NCBI RefSeq assembly: GCF_006265225.1
Contig: NZ_VDCS01000004.1
Coordinates: 1-64,000, forward strand
Direction of reading: 5' to 3'
Origin: Allotamlana fucoidanivorans
GTDB lineage: Bacteria > Bacteroidota > Bacteroidia > Flavobacteriales > Flavobacteriaceae
DNA: 64,000 bases
Shown here: positions 10,901 to 19,592 of the stretch, in pieces
How the letters are laid out: each line of letters begins with the position of its first letter
How positions within the stretch are numbered: position 1 is the first letter of the stretch
The notes under the pieces: generated by a model
What the model saw: only the letters and a program-made list of their open reading frames with translations
What the model was told of the DNA's origin: nothing
The model's database searches: none
Position numbers and translations under genes: made by a program

Positions 10901-11171
10901 CCGTATAAGATACAACAAGCACATCTCCTTGATTTACTGTAATAGAATAGTTCCCATCAAAATCTGTAACAGTTCCATTAGATGTTCCCCTTACTAATAC
11001 GTTAGCTCCGATTAAAGGAACATTAGATTCATCGGTAACCGTTCCTGTGACAGTAACCGTTTGTGCATTCGATAGAATAGTACTCAATAAAAATAACGAT
11101 AACAAAGCTATCTTTTTAAAAGAAAACTTAAATCGACCGAAAATGCATTTGAAAAAATAGTTTTTTTTCAT
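7977..11171 (-). CDS. SusC/RagA-family TonB-linked outer-membrane transporter
   Basis: TonB-dependent transporter of 1064 residues. A signal peptide occupies about 1-36, a carboxypeptidase-regulatory-like domain 39-120 (TGTVTDESNVPLIGANV), the plug about 125-240 (GYGSRKRTDVVSSVS, VRIRGLGSINGNSPLYIVDG, TAIYGARGASGVILITTK), and the beta-barrel extends to the C-terminal strand FGINIGI. It forms an operon with the SusD gene 11 bases downstream. A TAnnTTTG promoter box lies about 60 bases upstream. The first methionine is followed by a lysine-rich signal-peptide start, which supports this start. Confidence 0.96.
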   Translation of the reverse strand: MKKNYFFKCIFGRFKFSFKKIALLSLFLLSTILSNAQTVTVTGTVTDESNVPLIGANVLVRGTSNGTVTDFDGNYSITVNQGDVLVVSYTGYQTKESTVGTGTTINFTLLEDAQSLDEVILIGYGSRKRTDVVSSVSTVDNDFLEAQPSADATRALQGSASGVTVVSSARPGQQAQVRIRGLGSINGNSPLYIVDGVNGGAVPPPDQIESMQVLKDASSTAIYGARGASGVILITTKSGRRNQAPKFQFNVRTGFGKSNAKYDLITDPNLIGQMIWLEQTNDGIVPNHPHFSFDPNDIKGTRVNDYLFPNGASIGDPSTDPSLYQERDYPITLTNKNGTDWMKESFRTALLQDYNLSVSGGSEKTVYSFNGSYFKEDGVFKNNSFNRYAFRTNVESQITDWLTVGKRIGATLSESRGNNPGFNAYVETSPLIPIYDIAGNWAGGVVGGNLNDGPNPVGHLFRERKDLRKNLNLVGTFYVEIEPIENLKFKSLFGYNMNWYSNHNPRFGDPENTNGSFVNTLGETRGNNLTWNFTNTASYSKTINEAHAFEIVLGMESTKFNLDEIEAGRAGYISTQDEFYYLESGAGAITNGSDAAAWSLFSLFSRAFYSYNDKYMIEGTVRRDGSSRFGANNRYGVFPAVSAGWMISNESFMEGTSGWLNRLKLRAGWGESGNDQIGNYNGFTTFGSGLGNSYYGIGGGDNTISLGYQSTEFGNPDAKWETTESTNIGLDATLFKGLDLSVEFWKKKTSDMLFRTTIPAVEGQALAPFVNVGTMDNKGVDIELTYRQTVNEDFNYSIGVNLSTYKNKVTKLSGADGDQLLGRAERGQRYTRAVTGRSFPEFYGYIVDGIFQTQEQADAHPVNGDYNQPGNLIIRDVDGNGEITPEDRTWIGNPHPDFTAGINIGVQYKNFDLTSIWYASVGNDIVNYHDRFPRWGLFQGPKSADRLFRSWGSPYLDDNRNAVLPKASSTTSFEQNTSTEHIEDGSFLRMKSIQLGYNLPDAMLEKLGFSNLRLYVMGTNLITLFDTYSGLDVEVSPENEIDRGFDEGTWPQPKQIIFGINIGI

Positions 11172-11478
11172 AATTCAGTTTAGTTAATAGTTTAGTTAAT
11201 TGTTTTGTGTCAAAAACGCAATTCTATAACACCAAAATTATCTTGTTAGAGCGTCAATAAATTGTGTTTCATTTAGGTTTGCAAATTAGTTTATAGCCAT
11301 CCTTTTAAAGAGTAAAAGGAATTCAACAAAGAGTAAAATTCAATCAAAATGACCAAATAATAATAATTTTACTAAAAATTACCGAATAATTATTAAATTC
11401 ATTTATAGATACCAAACTTTTTAAGATTTTGATATAACACACTATATAATCCCATAAACCTTTAAATTCCATTAAGTC
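11172..11478. other. divergent intergenic region between susC and the VCBS lipoprotein
   Basis: AT-rich 307-base region separating two divergently transcribed genes. It holds the -7-like box for susC (11233-11240) and, on the + strand, a possible TAGGTTTG box at 11274-11281 that is some 200 bases from the + strand start. No additional coding frame was supported. Confidence 0.6.
11233..11240 (-). promoter_or_regulatory. putative Bacteroidota -7 promoter box for susC
   Basis: On the - strand this reads TAATTTTG, a full match to TAnnTTTG, 62 bases upstream of the susC start. A TTG triplet lies 14 bases further upstream, closer than the usual 17-23, so the -33 element is uncertain. Confidence 0.45.
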
Positions 11479-14400
11479 TTGAATAGAGAAAATAAACAAA
11501 TCATTTCATTTTTATTTCTAGTAGCACTTTCAATAGTTATCCAATCCTGTAAGCGTGATTTGCCCTACCCCCTACTTGAAACCGACAAACATTTTACCTT
11601 GGTAAATTCTGATTATACCAATATTAAATTCTCTAATACCCTTACCGAAACCGCAGAAGAAAACCATATTATAAACGAAAACTTTGTAAATGGTGCTGGA
11701 GTTGCAATAGGAGACATCAATAATGACGGCTTACAAGATCTTTATTTCTCTGGAAATCAAGTGAATGACAAACTCTACTTAAATAAAGGTAATTTAGTTT
11801 TTGAAGACATATCCGAATCGTCTGGTATCAATAAATTTAATTCCTGGTCAACAGGTGTTACTTTTGCAGATTTCAATTCTGATGGTTTACAGGATATTTA
11901 TGTCTGTAAAAATGCAAGCAAAGAGAATAGCTCAACGTCAAATTTGTTATTCATAAATAATGGAGATTTAACATTTACCGAAGCAGGTGAAGTGTTTCGT
12001 GTAAATGACATAGGTTTCTCAATACAAGCCAATGTTATTGATTATAACAAAGATGGATGGCCTGATATATATTTAGTTAATCAGCCTCCAAGTTATGGTA
12101 GTAGAAAAACGGGGCAAACCCCCTTAAAATATAAAAATCCAAGATTCAGCGATAAATTATACAGAAATTTAGGAGGCAACAAAGGGTTTGTTGAAATATC
12201 AGGGCTTGCAAAAACAAGAAACCTTGCTCATGGTCTCTCTGCCAGTGCTGGCGATTTAAATAATGACGGTTGGACAGATTTGTATATAACAAATGATTAT
12301 GACAAACCTGATTTTTTGTATATCAATAATGCAGACGGATCCTTTAAAAATACCATCAATCATTCCTTTAAACACATATCTAATTTTAGTATGGGTAGCG
12401 ACATAGCCGATTTTGATAACGATGGAAATCTGGATATCATGGTTGTTGATATGGTTGCTGAAGATCACAAGCGCATAAAAACAAATATGAGCGGTATGAA
12501 CCCTGAAAATTTTTGGGCTATTGTTAATAAGGGTTGGCACCATCAATACATGTTTAACACATTGCATAAAAACAATGGCAACAATTCTTTTAGTGATATA
12601 GCCCAACTTGCTGGTGTTTCCAATACAGATTGGAGTTGGGGACCTTTAATCGCAGATTTTGACAATGATGGTCTTAAAGATGTTTTTGTTACCAATGGTA
12701 TAAGAAGAAATATGCGATTTAGCGATATAAATAGCAAATATGAACAGATTCTTGATAGCATTGAAGTTGTTGCCAAACAACAAAACAAACGTTTTCAAGA
12801 CGTGGTAGATGTCTTAACATTGGCCAAAATGGCTCCTATAGATAAACTAAAAAACTATGCTTTTAAAAATAATGGTGATTTAACCTTTGAAAACAAAATT
12901 GAAGATTGGGGATTTTCGTTAAAAACCCTTTCCAATGGTGCATCTTATGCAGACCTAGATTTAGATGGTGATTTAGACCTTATTATTAATAACATTGATG
13001 ATGAAGCCCTTATTTATAGAAATAATTCGGTTGAACGTAACCTTGGCAATTTTATCCGTTTTAAATTAAAACATGAAAATAACATGTTGATTTTTGGCAC
13101 AAGAGTTTCAATTTTCAAAAACGATTCATTATGGCAAATGGTAGAGATTACAAATAACAGAGGCTATATGTCTAAAAGTGAAGATATTGCCCATTTCGGG
13201 ATTGGTTCTTCAACAGCAATCGATAAAGCCGTAATTAGCTGGCCAAATGGCAAAAATACTGTTTTAAAAAAATTAGATGCCAATCAAACTATAGAAGTGT
13301 CCTCTGATCACACAAACGAAAATTATAACATTTCCAATCAAAAAAACAGCTTACTATTTAAAGATATTACAAAATCAATTAGTCTTTCTTTAAAACATCA
13401 AGAAAACAACTATAACGATTATGAAAAAGAAATTCTATTACCTCATAAAATGTCTCAATTTGGTCCGTATATTTCTGTTGGAGACGCCAATGGAGATGGG
13501 TTAGACGATTTTTACATAGGAGGATCAGCAAATCATTCAGGAAAACTGGTATTACAAAAGCTCAGCGGAATATTTGAAATTCAAAATATAGGAGGTTGGT
13601 CCATTGATAAAAATTGTGAAGATGCAGGAAGCTGTTTTATTGATATTGATAATGATGGAGATTTAGATCTCTTTGTAGCTAGCGGCGGCAATGAGTTTGA
13701 GGTCAATAATCCAAAATACCAAGATAGACTTTATGTTAACGATGGAAATGGCAACTTTAAAAAAGACCAAACTAAAGTACCCGATTATCGTATTAGTTGT
13801 TCCGTAGTTGAAAAAGCAGATTACGATAATGATGGAGATATGGATATTTTTATAGGCGGACGTCATACACCTCAAAAATATGCGTTTCCAACAAGTTCTA
13901 AATTACTTGAAAACCAAAATGGAAAATTTGTAGACGTTACCAATAGTACCATTCCTGGTTTAAATAATATTGGTATGGTCACATCCGCTACTTGGGTGGA
14001 TGTTAATAATGATGAAAATCTAGACCTGGTGGTTGTTGGAGAATGGATGCCTATAACTATTTTTATAAATGTGAACGGAAAATATAAAATTCAAAATTAT
14101 GAAGGAATAGATAAATCTGAAGGTTGGTATTTTGAGGTGAAAAGTGCAGATATGGATGGTGATGGAGATATGGATTTAGTTGTAGGTAATTTAGGATTGA
14201 ATTATAAATACAAAGCTTCTGTAAATTCGCCTTTTCAAGTACACAGTTATGATTTTGACAAGAACGGAACCCAAGACATTGTTTTAAGTTACTACGATCA
14301 TGGTCAGGTCTATCCGGTACGAGGAAAATCTTGTTCCACTCAACAAATACCTTCTTTGAGTGAAAAGTTTCCTACCTATGAATCTTTTGGAGACTCTAAC

Positions 14401-14820
14401 TTATTAGATATTTATGGAAATGACTTAAATAATGCCTTAAACCTTAAAGCTTATACTTTTGCTTCATATTATATTGAAAATATAAAAGGAACGTCTTTTA
14501 AAATGCATAAACTACCTATGTTAGCTCAAATATCTAACATAAATAATATTCTAATTGAGGATTTTGATTCTGATGGTAATAAAGACATTTTAGTTTCGGG
14601 TAACCTTTATGGCTCTGAAATAGAAACTCCCAGAAATGATGCTGGTATTGGCTTGTTTTTAAAAGGAAACGGACAAGGTGATTTTACACCAATTCCAACC
14701 TTAAAAAGTGGTTTTTTCACACCTCATAATGCAAAAAGCATGGAAAAAATTACTATTAACAACATTAATGCTATACTAATTGGAAATAATAATGAAGCCA
14801 TTCAAATGATAAGTTACTAA
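11479..14820 (+). CDS. VCBS/FG-GAP repeat lipoprotein with ASPIC/UnbV domain (CRTAC1-like)
   Basis: Large exported lipoprotein of 1113 residues. The TTG start is supported by the signal peptide that follows, ending with Cys24 in VIQSC. No ATG offers a signal peptide. FG-GAP/VCBS repeats with calcium-loop motifs of the D-x-N-x-D-G-x-x-D type recur along the chain (for example DINNDGLQDLY at 79-89, DFNSDGLQDIY, DLNNDGWTDLY, DFDNDGNLDIM), predicting a beta-propeller. An ASPIC/UnbV segment lies near 555-605 (FGIGSS, ISWPNGK). A second block of repeats follows. In Bacteroidota such proteins often sit next to susCD pairs and are probably surface binding proteins. No enzymatic function can be assigned. 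It is transcribed away from the SusC gene. Confidence 0.85.
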   Translation: MNRENKQIISFLFLVALSIVIQSCKRDLPYPLLETDKHFTLVNSDYTNIKFSNTLTETAEENHIINENFVNGAGVAIGDINNDGLQDLYFSGNQVNDKLYLNKGNLVFEDISESSGINKFNSWSTGVTFADFNSDGLQDIYVCKNASKENSSTSNLLFINNGDLTFTEAGEVFRVNDIGFSIQANVIDYNKDGWPDIYLVNQPPSYGSRKTGQTPLKYKNPRFSDKLYRNLGGNKGFVEISGLAKTRNLAHGLSASAGDLNNDGWTDLYITNDYDKPDFLYINNADGSFKNTINHSFKHISNFSMGSDIADFDNDGNLDIMVVDMVAEDHKRIKTNMSGMNPENFWAIVNKGWHHQYMFNTLHKNNGNNSFSDIAQLAGVSNTDWSWGPLIADFDNDGLKDVFVTNGIRRNMRFSDINSKYEQILDSIEVVAKQQNKRFQDVVDVLTLAKMAPIDKLKNYAFKNNGDLTFENKIEDWGFSLKTLSNGASYADLDLDGDLDLIINNIDDEALIYRNNSVERNLGNFIRFKLKHENNMLIFGTRVSIFKNDSLWQMVEITNNRGYMSKSEDIAHFGIGSSTAIDKAVISWPNGKNTVLKKLDANQTIEVSSDHTNENYNISNQKNSLLFKDITKSISLSLKHQENNYNDYEKEILLPHKMSQFGPYISVGDANGDGLDDFYIGGSANHSGKLVLQKLSGIFEIQNIGGWSIDKNCEDAGSCFIDIDNDGDLDLFVASGGNEFEVNNPKYQDRLYVNDGNGNFKKDQTKVPDYRISCSVVEKADYDNDGDMDIFIGGRHTPQKYAFPTSSKLLENQNGKFVDVTNSTIPGLNNIGMVTSATWVDVNNDENLDLVVVGEWMPITIFINVNGKYKIQNYEGIDKSEGWYFEVKSADMDGDGDMDLVVGNLGLNYKYKASVNSPFQVHSYDFDKNGTQDIVLSYYDHGQVYPVRGKSCSTQQIPSLSEKFPTYESFGDSNLLDIYGNDLNNALNLKAYTFASYYIENIKGTSFKMHKLPMLAQISNINNILIEDFDSDGNKDILVSGNLYGSEIETPRNDAGIGLFLKGNGQGDFTPIPTLKSGFFTPHNAKSMEKITINNINAILIGNNNEAIQMISY

Positions 14821-14880
14821 TAGTAACTATTACGCTAGCTGATTAGCCTTTATTTACCTTGTATAAATATTTACTAGCTA

Positions 14881-15513
14881 TTAAACTTCTTTTACTTTTA
14901 AAATAAAATTTGCTGCATTTTGTTTTATATAATCTAGATCCTCATCGGTTTCAATAGGTTCCCGTAATATACTTGCTATTCCAATACCCTGCGCTCCCGA
15001 ATCAAACCATTCCTTTACATCATCAAGATTAATAGATCCTACGGCAAATAAATTAACCTTGTTTAAAGGAGCTTTTATAGACTTTAAATATGGTATACCC
15101 ATGATATCGGCAGGAAATAGTTTTACAAAATCTGCTCCTGCTTCCCAGGCATTACAGACTTCTGATGGGGTAAGCGCTCCCATTAAAATAGGTATACCAT
15201 TTTTATGTGCAAGAGAAATTAATTTTTTACTTGTATTAGGTGTAACTAAAAACTGTGCTCCAGCCTTTATAGCGGCTTTTGCAACTTGTTTATTAATAAC
15301 AGTTCCTGCTCCAATTAAAACGTTTGGAAAAGCTTTTCTTGCTTTTGAGATCTCTTCTGCAAAATTTGGGGTGTTTGATGTAATTTCCATCACCTTAGCT
15401 CCCCCTGCAACCAAACTTGAAATTACTAACTGAGCCTTTGTATGATCCTTTAGTCTTGTTACAAAAATAAGTTTCTCTTTCTGAATAATTTCTACAAGTC
15501 TAGTTCTATTCAT
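14881..15513 (-). CDS. KDPG/KDPGal-type aldolase (Eda/DgoA family)
   Basis: Class I aldolase of 210 residues that would cleave a 2-keto-3-deoxy-6-phospho-sugar acid into pyruvate and glyceraldehyde 3-phosphate. The Schiff-base lysine is K131 in ADFVKLFPAD and the catalytic glutamate is E43 in VMEIT. GAGTV and VGSINLDD are also family features. The residue pattern after E43 (TSNTPNF) lacks the arginine of classical Eda (LRT) and is nearer to galactonate-type enzymes, so the exact substrate is open. It is the last gene of an operon with the dehydratase 12 bases upstream and an MFS importer. No 2-keto-3-deoxy-sugar-acid kinase is present in the window. Confidence 0.88.
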   Translation of the reverse strand: MNRTRLVEIIQKEKLIFVTRLKDHTKAQLVISSLVAGGAKVMEITSNTPNFAEEISKARKAFPNVLIGAGTVINKQVAKAAIKAGAQFLVTPNTSKKLISLAHKNGIPILMGALTPSEVCNAWEAGADFVKLFPADIMGIPYLKSIKAPLNKVNLFAVGSINLDDVKEWFDSGAQGIGIASILREPIETDEDLDYIKQNAANFILKVKEV

Positions 15514-15525
15514 AACTAATAATTT

Positions 15526-16683
15526 TTACCAATTTGTAAATGACCCATCATCTTTTTTCAATCTAGGAATTTCAACTGGAACAAACTTACTTCTTTTTAC
15601 TAGTTCTTCGTTAACTTCAACACCTAAGCCCGGCGTATTCAATACAGGATATTTTGAACCTTTTAATTTTGGCTGAGTTGGATAAAATCTAGAATCATTA
15701 GTGAGTACATGTGCTCCTGTATTTACTTCTTCTAACCAACTAAAATTAGGGCAAGCGGCAGCCAGATGTATAGATGCAGCGGTACAGATAGGTCCAAGAG
15801 GATTATGTGGCATCAAATCAATATAATGGGCTTCAGCCAATGAAGCTACTTTCATAGCTTCTGTAATTCCACCTACGTTACATACGTCTACACGGGTATA
15901 TTGAGTAATATTTCTCTCTAAAAATGGCAAAAACTGCCATTTACTTGCAAACTCCTCACCTATTGCAAATGGAATATCTATTAAACTCCTTAAGCGCTCA
16001 TAAGCAACCGGATTTTCGTCTCTAATAGGTTCTTCTATGAAATCTAATGTACCTGCTGGCATTCGCTTCATAAAAGAGTAGGTTTCAGGTATACTCAACC
16101 TTGAATGATAATCTATACCAATAGTAACACTTTTTCCCAATTCATTACGCAAGACAACCATCCATTCTGCAATTTTTGAAATTGATTCTCTAGGCTCAAA
16201 TCGCGAAATATCATCTTGGTCTTCGAATTCAGCTGGTGCTAACCTGAGCATATCCCAACCTTCAGCCATTAATCTTTTGGATTCTTTTAGGAGTTCTTGC
16301 AGAGTAGAAAACCTAACGGAGGCAAAACATGGTATGTAATCGCGTTGCTTTCCTCCTAACAATTCATAAACAGGAACACCTAGTGCTTTTCCTTTTATGT
16401 CGTATAAAGCAATATCAATTGCTGAAATTGCAGCAGTTAACACCCTGCCTCCTTCAAAATATTGCCCACGATATAAATCCTGCCAAATAGCACCAATATC
16501 CATAGGACTTCTGCCAACAACTAAGGGTTCAAAATGTTTAAGCGCCCCTATTACAGCATACTCTCTGCCTGATAAACCAGAAGCACCCCAACCATATAAT
16601 CCAGTATCAGTTTCTAATTTTACCACTAATTGGGTTCCTGCCCCTATATTTATAGGGTATGGTTTTACTGACGTAATCTTCAT
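15526..16683 (-). CDS. enolase-superfamily sugar-acid dehydratase, galactonate-dehydratase-like
   Basis: Mandelate racemase/muconate lactonizing type enzyme of 385 residues. The capping domain is about 1-120 and the barrel has metal ligands D191 (GIDYHSR), E217 (FIEEP) and E243 (IGEEF). H193 and H293 (PHNPLGPI) are the likely acid/base residues, as in DgoD-type dehydratases. It would convert an aldonic acid such as galactonate to its 2-keto-3-deoxy form, the substrate (after phosphorylation) of the next gene's product. An alternative within the same superfamily is a 3,6-anhydrogalactonate cycloisomerase, which also feeds an aldolase. Only 7 bases separate it from the upstream MFS gene. Confidence 0.82.
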   Translation of the reverse strand: MKITSVKPYPINIGAGTQLVVKLETDTGLYGWGASGLSGREYAVIGALKHFEPLVVGRSPMDIGAIWQDLYRGQYFEGGRVLTAAISAIDIALYDIKGKALGVPVYELLGGKQRDYIPCFASVRFSTLQELLKESKRLMAEGWDMLRLAPAEFEDQDDISRFEPRESISKIAEWMVVLRNELGKSVTIGIDYHSRLSIPETYSFMKRMPAGTLDFIEEPIRDENPVAYERLRSLIDIPFAIGEEFASKWQFLPFLERNITQYTRVDVCNVGGITEAMKVASLAEAHYIDLMPHNPLGPICTAASIHLAAACPNFSWLEEVNTGAHVLTNDSRFYPTQPKLKGSKYPVLNTPGLGVEVNEELVKRSKFVPVEIPRLKKDDGSFTNW

Positions 16684-16690
16684 TTTAATC

Positions 16691-17986
16691 TTATTTTTTA
16701 GGAACTATACGTTCCACTTTTCCTATTAAAAAAGTATATGAGAAAAAACCCAAGAAAGCAATTGCCGCAATAAAAACTAGGGCTGGATTAAAATCACCAT
16801 CTTTAACTAAATGACCAATAGCAGATGGAATAACAACAGCAGACAAGCCTCCTATAAAATTAAATACACCTCCTATCAACCCCATATTTTCTTTAGGTGC
16901 TATTAACGATATAAAAACCCATGCTATGCTAGCTAAACCTGTTCCAAAAAAGGCTATACCCAAAAACAAAATAATGTAAAAAGTACTATTGGTATAATTA
17001 GCACCTATAATACATGTAGATAGCAGCATGCCTATAATTACAGGTGCCTTTCTTGCAACCTCATTTGATACCTTTTTCTTTATTAAAAAATCTGATGTAA
17101 AACCTGATAATAAAACCCCAACGAATGCTGCTAAAAAGGGTAATGAAGCTAAATAACCAGATTTAATAAAATCTAACCCTCTAAACTCTACTAAATATGT
17201 AGGAAACCAGGTTAAGAAAAATATGGCTGTAGCACCATAACAAAACTGACCAATGTATACCCCCCAAAGTTTTCGATAAGAAAATGCTTGTACAAAATCA
17301 TTCATGGCAAACTTTTTCTTTTGCTTATCAGCTACTTTAGTACCAACAAGCCCTCCTCCACTTTCAATATACTCTAATTCAGAAGCGCTTATAGTATTAT
17401 GATCTTGAGGATCTCTGTAAAAAATGTACCAAATAAACGCCCATGAAATACCAATAATACCTGAAACAATGAATAATCCTCTCCACCCTAAAGCATCCTG
17501 TATCAGTGTTAAAAAAGGCATTAAAAAAGCTAATCCTAAAAATTGACCTGAAATATAAACCGCTATAGCCGACGCTCTCTCTTTTTCTGGGAACCATCTA
17601 CTTACCACTAAATTATTTATTGGATATGAAGGTGCTTCAAAGGCTCCAATACTTGCTCTCAAACCTAATAAAGCTCCAAAAGAATTTACGAGTCCTTGAA
17701 ATAAAGTAGCTATAGACCACAAAATTAAAATAACGGTATATAGTATTCTTGATTTTATCTTATCTGCCAAGATACCTCCTGGAATTTGAAGCGATGCATA
17801 AAAAATACCAAAAGCAGAAAACACATACCCCATTTGAACGGTGTCAATACCTAGATCTTTTCTTAAGGCAAATGCCGCTACCGAAATATTAGTTCTATCT
17901 AAATAATTTATTACTACTGTAATAAAAACCATACTTAATATACCGTATCTTTTCTTTGAGTTCGATTTAATTCTTTTATTACTCAT
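16691..17986 (-). CDS. MFS transporter, anion:cation symporter (hexuronate/galactonate) type
   Basis: Inner-membrane permease of 431 residues with 12 predicted helices. NYLDRTNISVA in helix 1, LADKIKSR in the 2-3 loop and FEAPSYPINNLVVSRWFPEKER between helices 4 and 5 are typical of the ACS family that imports aldonic and uronic acids with protons. It is the first gene of the operon with the dehydratase and aldolase, which fits import of an acid sugar. The substrate identity is inferred from those neighbours. Confidence 0.88.
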   Translation of the reverse strand: MSNKRIKSNSKKRYGILSMVFITVVINYLDRTNISVAAFALRKDLGIDTVQMGYVFSAFGIFYASLQIPGGILADKIKSRILYTVILILWSIATLFQGLVNSFGALLGLRASIGAFEAPSYPINNLVVSRWFPEKERASAIAVYISGQFLGLAFLMPFLTLIQDALGWRGLFIVSGIIGISWAFIWYIFYRDPQDHNTISASELEYIESGGGLVGTKVADKQKKKFAMNDFVQAFSYRKLWGVYIGQFCYGATAIFFLTWFPTYLVEFRGLDFIKSGYLASLPFLAAFVGVLLSGFTSDFLIKKKVSNEVARKAPVIIGMLLSTCIIGANYTNSTFYIILFLGIAFFGTGLASIAWVFISLIAPKENMGLIGGVFNFIGGLSAVVIPSAIGHLVKDGDFNPALVFIAAIAFLGFFSYTFLIGKVERIVPKK

Positions 17987-18042
17987 TTGCTTATATCAGT
18001 TATTTATTTATAGATAAATATATAACTATCAGCTTCATATAC

Positions 18043-18691
18043 TTAAACTGTATCAAATAAAACCCGAAATTGAACAGAAATTACTATTTTTCTTGAAATG
18101 GCATTGCTGAGATACACCACATATTTTAAATTGATAAATTCCTGTTCCAAGCCATAAAAAGTTTTATAACCGAAACTTGGAGTATAATTGTTTCCTGTTG
18201 TACCATATTACTATGTACTCAAAAAACAGCAGTTTTTATCGGTGTAATAATTTTAAATTTAATATCATAAAAAAATTCTACTGTTTGTAACTAAATACGG
18301 TCATCCATTAGAGTTTTGGCATAGGCAATATGAAATACCCAAACTTGATTTAATCCACCTCGGTTAAGGCTTCTATTCAATGAATTTCCACCAAATAAGG
18401 TGACTGGTATTGAAGCCTGTAGTTACATTATCTTTGCTTTCTGTCACAAAAATTAGCTTTCTTTATTGTATTATAGTAATTATTACCCTTTAACTACGCC
18501 ACTATTATAATATAACGATTACATCTATTACTTTTATCAAATACTTTGTTGGTCTGTTTGTTAATAAAAGGTATTTCAAGTTTTTTAAATGCGTTATGAG
18601 TAAACCACCTCTACTCATTTTTATCTACTCAATTAGGATATAGATGTTTTGACAGGGTATGAATCCATAAATTTTTATCGCCAGTGTTCAT
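18043..18691 (-). pseudogene. decayed gene of unknown family
   Basis: The 1-kb gap upstream of the MFS gene contains protein-like frames on the - strand broken by stops and shifts. From an ATG at 18691 the frame reads MNTGDKNLWIHTLSKHLYPN, then crosses stops at 18629-18631 and 18611-18613 and stays protein-like to 18494. A second frame from 18422 to 18291 holds GGNSLNRSLNRGGLNQVWVF. A third, from 18204 to 18043, holds TPSFGYKTFYGLEQEF. If joined they would give a protein of about 200 residues. I do not recognise the family. The pieces could be chance open frames, hence the low score. The rest of the gap up to 18990 shows nothing I can name. Confidence 0.33.
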
Positions 18692-18991
18692 TTTGTATTT
18701 TCATAAGTGACTATTTAATTGTTTAATTTTTAGTCAACCTATTTCAGGAAAGTGCACGCCTTAATTAAAAGAGCAATTAATGAGCTAAATAAATATGCAT
18801 GTATTATGTTATAAAAGTACAATTTACGGCCAATTCATCTGTTTGAAAAACTTTCTCTAAATACACAATAAATAAACAATTTCTGAATTTTAGACTCGAA
18901 ACAACAACGCTTCAAACCATTGAATAATACCAACTATTTTTATTGCTCATTTTCTACTAGCCATACATTTCTTAAATTCAAAATTTTCAAG

Positions 18992-18999
18992 TAGATTTG
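18992..18999 (+). promoter_or_regulatory. TAnnTTTG box directly before a Crp/Fnr start codon
   Basis: TAGATTTG matches the -7 consensus and ends only 4 bases before the ATG at 19004. If it is the true promoter, the transcript would be leaderless or nearly so. No clear -33 TTTG is seen. Confidence 0.35.
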
Positions 19000-19003
19000 A
19001 ATC

Positions 19004-19588
19004 ATGGATTTGACCTTACTGATTGAAAACTTTTCAAAAGCATCGGTTCCTTTAAATGAAGAGGAAATTGAAGCGCTTAAAGATTGTGTAACCGTACGCC
19101 ATGTAAAACGACGTCAATTCATTCTTCATGAAGGAGACATTTGCAATCATTACACATTTGTTATTGAGGGCTGTTTTAAAATGTATAAAGTAGATTTAAA
19201 TGGTAAAGAACATAACCTTCATTTTACAACTGAAGAAAGTTGGATTGCTGATTTGGGGAGCTTTTTTACCAAAAAGAAAAGTGAATTATATATTGAAGCC
19301 ATTGAAAAATCTACCATTTTACAAATAGAACGAGACGATTTATTATCGCTCTATGATAATTACCCAAAATTTGATAAATATTTCAGACTGTTTTTAGAAA
19401 AAGCGTTTGCTAAAGAAGAACAGCGCTCGCTTCATAATATAAGTTCTACCGCAGAAGAACGTTATTTACATTTTTTAGAAACCTATCCTAATTTGTTTAA
19501 CCGGATATCAAACGTTCAAATAGCTTCTTTTCTTGGAGTGACGCCTGAGTTTTTGAGTGTTTTACGTAAACGCTTAATTAAACGTTAA
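19004..19588 (+). CDS. Crp/Fnr-family transcription regulator
   Basis: Regulator of 194 residues with an N-terminal cyclic-nucleotide-binding fold (about 15-120; EGDICNHYTFVIEGCFKMY is the roll-loop region) and a C-terminal helix-turn-helix (about 165-190, with NVQIASFLGVTPEFLSVLRK as recognition part). The FNR-type cysteine cluster is absent. It stands alone on the + strand facing a convergent NTF2-like gene 4 bases away. Such proteins in Flavobacteriia often act on nearby stress or redox genes; the target here is unknown. Confidence 0.88.
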   Translation: MDLTLLIENFSKASVPLNEEEIEALKDCVTVRHVKRRQFILHEGDICNHYTFVIEGCFKMYKVDLNGKEHNLHFTTEESWIADLGSFFTKKKSELYIEAIEKSTILQIERDDLLSLYDNYPKFDKYFRLFLEKAFAKEEQRSLHNISSTAEERYLHFLETYPNLFNRISNVQIASFLGVTPEFLSVLRKRLIKR

Positions 19589-19592
19589 ATTA

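Noticed and set aside
11274-11281. TAGGTTTG as promoter of the VCBS gene
   Set aside because: It is about 200 bases from the start codon with no -33 element; kept only as a remark in the intergenic entry.
12256-12606. 116-codon - strand frame in the VCBS gene
   Set aside because: Shadow of repeat-coding sequence; no signal, motif or plausible promoter.
15059-15433. 124-codon + strand frame opposite the aldolase
   Set aside because: Aldolase on the - strand has all catalytic residues; the antisense frame has none of any family.
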